This document shows positions 61,662-64,000 of a stretch of DNA of 64,000 bases, in pieces. The position numbers were made by a program, and so were the translations under genes. Source of the DNA: Pseudomonadota bacterium (GTDB taxonomy: Bacteria > Pseudomonadota > Alphaproteobacteria > Rhizobiales > Tepidamorphaceae); contig JAEWYT010000006.1 of NCBI GenBank assembly GCA_023458595.1, forward strand, positions 1-64,000, written 5' to 3'. The notes beneath the pieces were generated by a model that saw only the letters and a program-made list of their open reading frames with translations, did not search any database and had not been told where the DNA came from. Each line of letters opens with the position of its first letter. Position 1 is the stretch's first letter.

Positions 61662-63812
61662 CTACATCCTCAAGAGAAGATCCATCATCTCACGGAACGC
61701 GGTGATGACGCGCGTGTTGGCCTGGTAGGCCGTCTGCAGCTCGATCAGATGGGCCATTTCCTGGTCGATATTGACGCCAGAGCGCGCCGTGAAGCGCTCC
61801 TCGAGCTGGGCGACGACGGTCTCCTGGGCTTCCGACGCCTGGTTGACGTCCTGTGCAACCGCGCCCTGGTAGGAGATGATGCGCTGGACGAAGCTCCCGA
61901 CCGTACCCGTGTAGGGCGTCGTGCCGGCGATCTTGGTTTCCGGCGGGAACGTGATCGCCGTCCCGGTCAGCCGCTGCAGCAGGTCCAGCGGCCGGGCCGC
62001 ATCGCCGATCGCTATCGAGGAATCGTATTGGACAAGCTTCGTATTGTCGGCGAGCAGCAGCGGATTCACCGCGATGCGGCCTGCGAATCCGATTCGCTGC
62101 GGCGTGCCGTCGAGACGCGCCGAATAGGCGGAGACGCCGTCCACGAACACCGGGATCGCCAGCCCCTGCCCGTCGAGCGCCGTGTTCGTGATCGTCGCGG
62201 TCGCCGAGGCGATGGCGGAGGTATTGAAGGAGCCTTCCGAAAGCCCCGTGGCGGCGCCGACGGCAGGGCTGGAGAAGGTGATCGAGAAACTGTCGGCCGC
62301 GGTGTCGCCCGTGATGACGAGGTCGCCCGCCGTGATCGTCGCGCCGATGTCGCCGAGACCGTCGAGCCACGTCTGCAGGTCCTGGCCGGTCGTCGCCGGG
62401 CCGAAGTTGAAGACGTTGTCGACGCCGTTCACGTTGACCGTCATCGACTCGCCGTTGAGCGCGGCGAGGTTCAGCGTCGAGCCGTCGAGACCGTAGAGCG
62501 CGCCCGACGAGCTCGCGGTCGCGTCACCGTCGTCGAGGAAGCGCAGCACGTCGCCACTCGGGTTCGACACGTCGACCTGCCCGCCGAGCGCCGCGTTGAG
62601 CTGCGCCACCACGGAGGCCATGCCGCCGGAGAAATCGACGCCGATGACGATGTCGTTCGGGTCGCCGGTGACCGTGTTGTCGAGCGGCAGCGTCGCCGGG
62701 TCGTCGACCCGCACGATCGTGTAGGTCTGGTCGACGCCGCCCGGCTGCGTGGTCACCGTCAGGCTGATCTGATCGCCGGCCAGCATGCCGGCCAGGTCGA
62801 CGTCGTAGCCGTTCTGGGTACCCGCCGTCGCCGCCACGCCGTCGACAGTGCGGCCGGACAGTGCGCGGGCCAGCGCGTCTGCGAGCGAATCGAGCTGCGC
62901 CTGCGCGTCGACCAGGTGCTCGTCGCGCAGTTCCAGCAGCGCGGCGATCTTGCCCGACCGGATCTGCTTGTCCTGGATGAGGTCGATGGCCGCGCCGTTC
63001 TGCGAGATGATCTGGATCGTGCCGACACCGCGCTCCGTCGGGTCGGACGAGTAGAGCGACTGCGGCGTCATGGTGCCGCGCTCGTCGAAGGTCAGCGTGG
63101 CCGGCAGCAGATCGAGCAGCATCGTGCCCGATTTGGTGAAGATGCTGACCATGCCGCGCTCGCGCTCGACCACCTGGATGTCGAGAAGCTCGCTGAGTTC
63201 GGTGATGTAGCCGTCCCGGAGATCCAGGAGGTCGGCGGGCGGCGACTGCAGCTGGTCGCGGCTTCCGATGTCCTGGTTGATCTTGGAGATCTTTCCGAGC
63301 AGGTCGTTGACCTGCTGCACCGCATCGCCGATGCCGCGCTCCGCCTCGAGACGCATCGCCTGGAGGTCGGCCGACATCTGGTTGAGGTTGTTGGCGAGAA
63401 CCTGGGCATCGCGCAGCGCCTGCTCGCGCGCGATGAAGGAGTCCGGGCTCGTTCCCAGCGCCTCCATCGAGGAGAGGAAGGTGTTGTACAGCGTATCGAG
63501 GCCGTTCGCCGCGCCCGGCTCCCCCATCATCAGGTCGAGCTGATCGTAGTACTGCTTCAGGATGCGGACATAGCCCGCACCGCTGTTCTCCAGCCGCAGC
63601 TGGCGCTGCACCAGCGTGTCGACGTCGCGGGTGATGTCGCCGATGCGGATGCCCGAGACGTTGCTGCCGACGACGAGCGTCGACTGGTTGAGCGTCTTGC
63701 GCGTGTAGCCCGGGGTGTCGGCGTTGGAAACATTGCGCGCGACGACGTCGAGGCCGGCCTGCGTGACACGCAGACCCGATAGCGCCGATCCCAGTACGCC
63801 GTAGAGTCCCAT
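61662..63812 (-). CDS. flgK: Flagellar hook-associated protein FlgK
   Basis: 716 residues, longer than E. coli FlgK (547). LYGVLGSALSGLRVTQAGLD and NVSNADTPGYTRKTLNQST are the N-terminal hook motif. The C-terminus NIDQEMAHLIELQTAYQANT is typical. The extra length is an Asp/Thr/Ala-rich middle region near residues 330-600. It joins hook to filament. GAAAGAGG precedes the ATG. It comes after flgE in transcription order. Confidence 0.93.
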   Translation of the reverse strand: MGLYGVLGSALSGLRVTQAGLDVVARNVSNADTPGYTRKTLNQSTLVVGSNVSGIRIGDITRDVDTLVQRQLRLENSGAGYVRILKQYYDQLDLMMGEPGAANGLDTLYNTFLSSMEALGTSPDSFIAREQALRDAQVLANNLNQMSADLQAMRLEAERGIGDAVQQVNDLLGKISKINQDIGSRDQLQSPPADLLDLRDGYITELSELLDIQVVERERGMVSIFTKSGTMLLDLLPATLTFDERGTMTPQSLYSSDPTERGVGTIQIISQNGAAIDLIQDKQIRSGKIAALLELRDEHLVDAQAQLDSLADALARALSGRTVDGVAATAGTQNGYDVDLAGMLAGDQISLTVTTQPGGVDQTYTIVRVDDPATLPLDNTVTGDPNDIVIGVDFSGGMASVVAQLNAALGGQVDVSNPSGDVLRFLDDGDATASSSGALYGLDGSTLNLAALNGESMTVNVNGVDNVFNFGPATTGQDLQTWLDGLGDIGATITAGDLVITGDTAADSFSITFSSPAVGAATGLSEGSFNTSAIASATATITNTALDGQGLAIPVFVDGVSAYSARLDGTPQRIGFAGRIAVNPLLLADNTKLVQYDSSIAIGDAARPLDLLQRLTGTAITFPPETKIAGTTPYTGTVGSFVQRIISYQGAVAQDVNQASEAQETVVAQLEERFTARSGVNIDQEMAHLIELQTAYQANTRVITAFREMMDLLLRM

Positions 63813-63877
63813 CGCCTCTTTCGCCTCCGGTGCGCGTGGCGGACCCGGCCCGATCCGGGCCCGCTAGGCGATCCGCC

Positions 63878-64000
63878 TCAGCGGATCATGTTGAGCACTT
63901 CTTGCAGCATCTCGTTGCTGGTCGTGACGATGCGGGTGCCGGCGGCGTAGGCCTGCTGCGTCACGATCAGCTTGGTGAACTCGTCCGCGATGTCGGTGTT
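63878..64000 (-). CDS. flgE: Flagellar hook protein FlgE, C-terminal part (cut by the window end)
   Basis: The last 40 codons read on the minus strand from 64000 to the TGA at 63880-63878. The peptide (FTKLIVTQQAYAAGTRIVTT, ending NEMLQEVLNMIR) is the standard C-terminal helix of FlgE or a related hook/rod protein. Its position before flgK and flgL on the same strand supports FlgE. Start and upstream control lie outside the window. Confidence 0.85.
   Translation of the reverse strand, partial: NTDIADEFTKLIVTQQAYAAGTRIVTTSNEMLQEVLNMIR

Overview
The window is GC-rich DNA from a motile alphaproteobacterium, probably of the Hyphomicrobiales or a neighbouring order. Evidence for this is the fliX, flbT, flaF, motE and DUF6468 flagellar genes, a perfect CtrA box (TTAA-N7-TTAA) beside sigma-54 type flagellar promoters, a DUF1476 (F1-ATPase zeta inhibitor) gene beside purC, and the purC-purS-purQ-purL-bolA-grx order. 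Genes are tightly packed with many 4-nt ATGA start/stop overlaps. I see no rRNA, tRNA, CRISPR array, insertion sequence or prophage.

Region 1 (1-16.6 kb) looks like a catabolic and uptake block. On the minus strand lie a CoxG-like protein and the S, L and M subunits of a CO-dehydrogenase/xanthine-oxidase-type molybdenum hydroxylase. The large subunit carries AYRGAGR (form II), so CO is probably not the substrate. Divergent from it, across 66 bp, is pcaBDC (beta-ketoadipate branch) followed by an XRE regulator. Next come a complete TRAP transporter (P, Q, M) and a complete branched-chain/aromatic-type ABC transporter (livH, livM, livG, livF, a DUF6867 membrane protein and a periplasmic binding protein) that ends in a clear terminator.

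Region 2 (16.6-32.6 kb) is mixed metabolism and regulation. It holds a DUF1194 periplasmic protein, an XRE-cupin regulator with an inverted repeat on its own start codon, a GNAT acetyltransferase, a P1-family peptidase, an AraC regulator divergent from a DUF2000 protein, a palindromic intergenic repeat, and a fused indolepyruvate ferredoxin oxidoreductase divergent from an Lrp/AsnC regulator. These are followed by YgjV and DUF1127 proteins, a CbiM-like cobalt permease behind a cobalamin riboswitch, an NTF2-like protein, an unrecognised 431-residue membrane protein, a DadA-like oxidase, a BASS-type transporter and a small membrane protein overlapping purB.

Region 3 (32.6-40.9 kb) is purine synthesis: purB, then purC, purS, an FkbM methyltransferase, purQ, a glutathione S-transferase, purL, bolA and a CGFS monothiol glutaredoxin. 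The zeta inhibitor gene diverges from purC.

Region 4 (40.9-64 kb) is flagellar. A minus-strand operon fliL-fliM-DUF6468-motE ends in a very large periplasmic TPR protein. A plus-strand operon flgF-flgG-flgA-flgH starts from a sigma-54 promoter and ends at stacked terminators shared with a one-cysteine dksA. fliX diverges from flgI-(rod-binding protein)-flgN, with a CtrA box and a sigma-54 promoter between them. Two flagellin genes with near-identical ends follow, then the overlapping regulators flbT and flaF, and finally flgL, flgK and the 3' end of flgE on the minus strand. The layout matches the Caulobacter-type hierarchy: CtrA, then FliX/sigma-54, then flagellins controlled by FlbT and FlaF.
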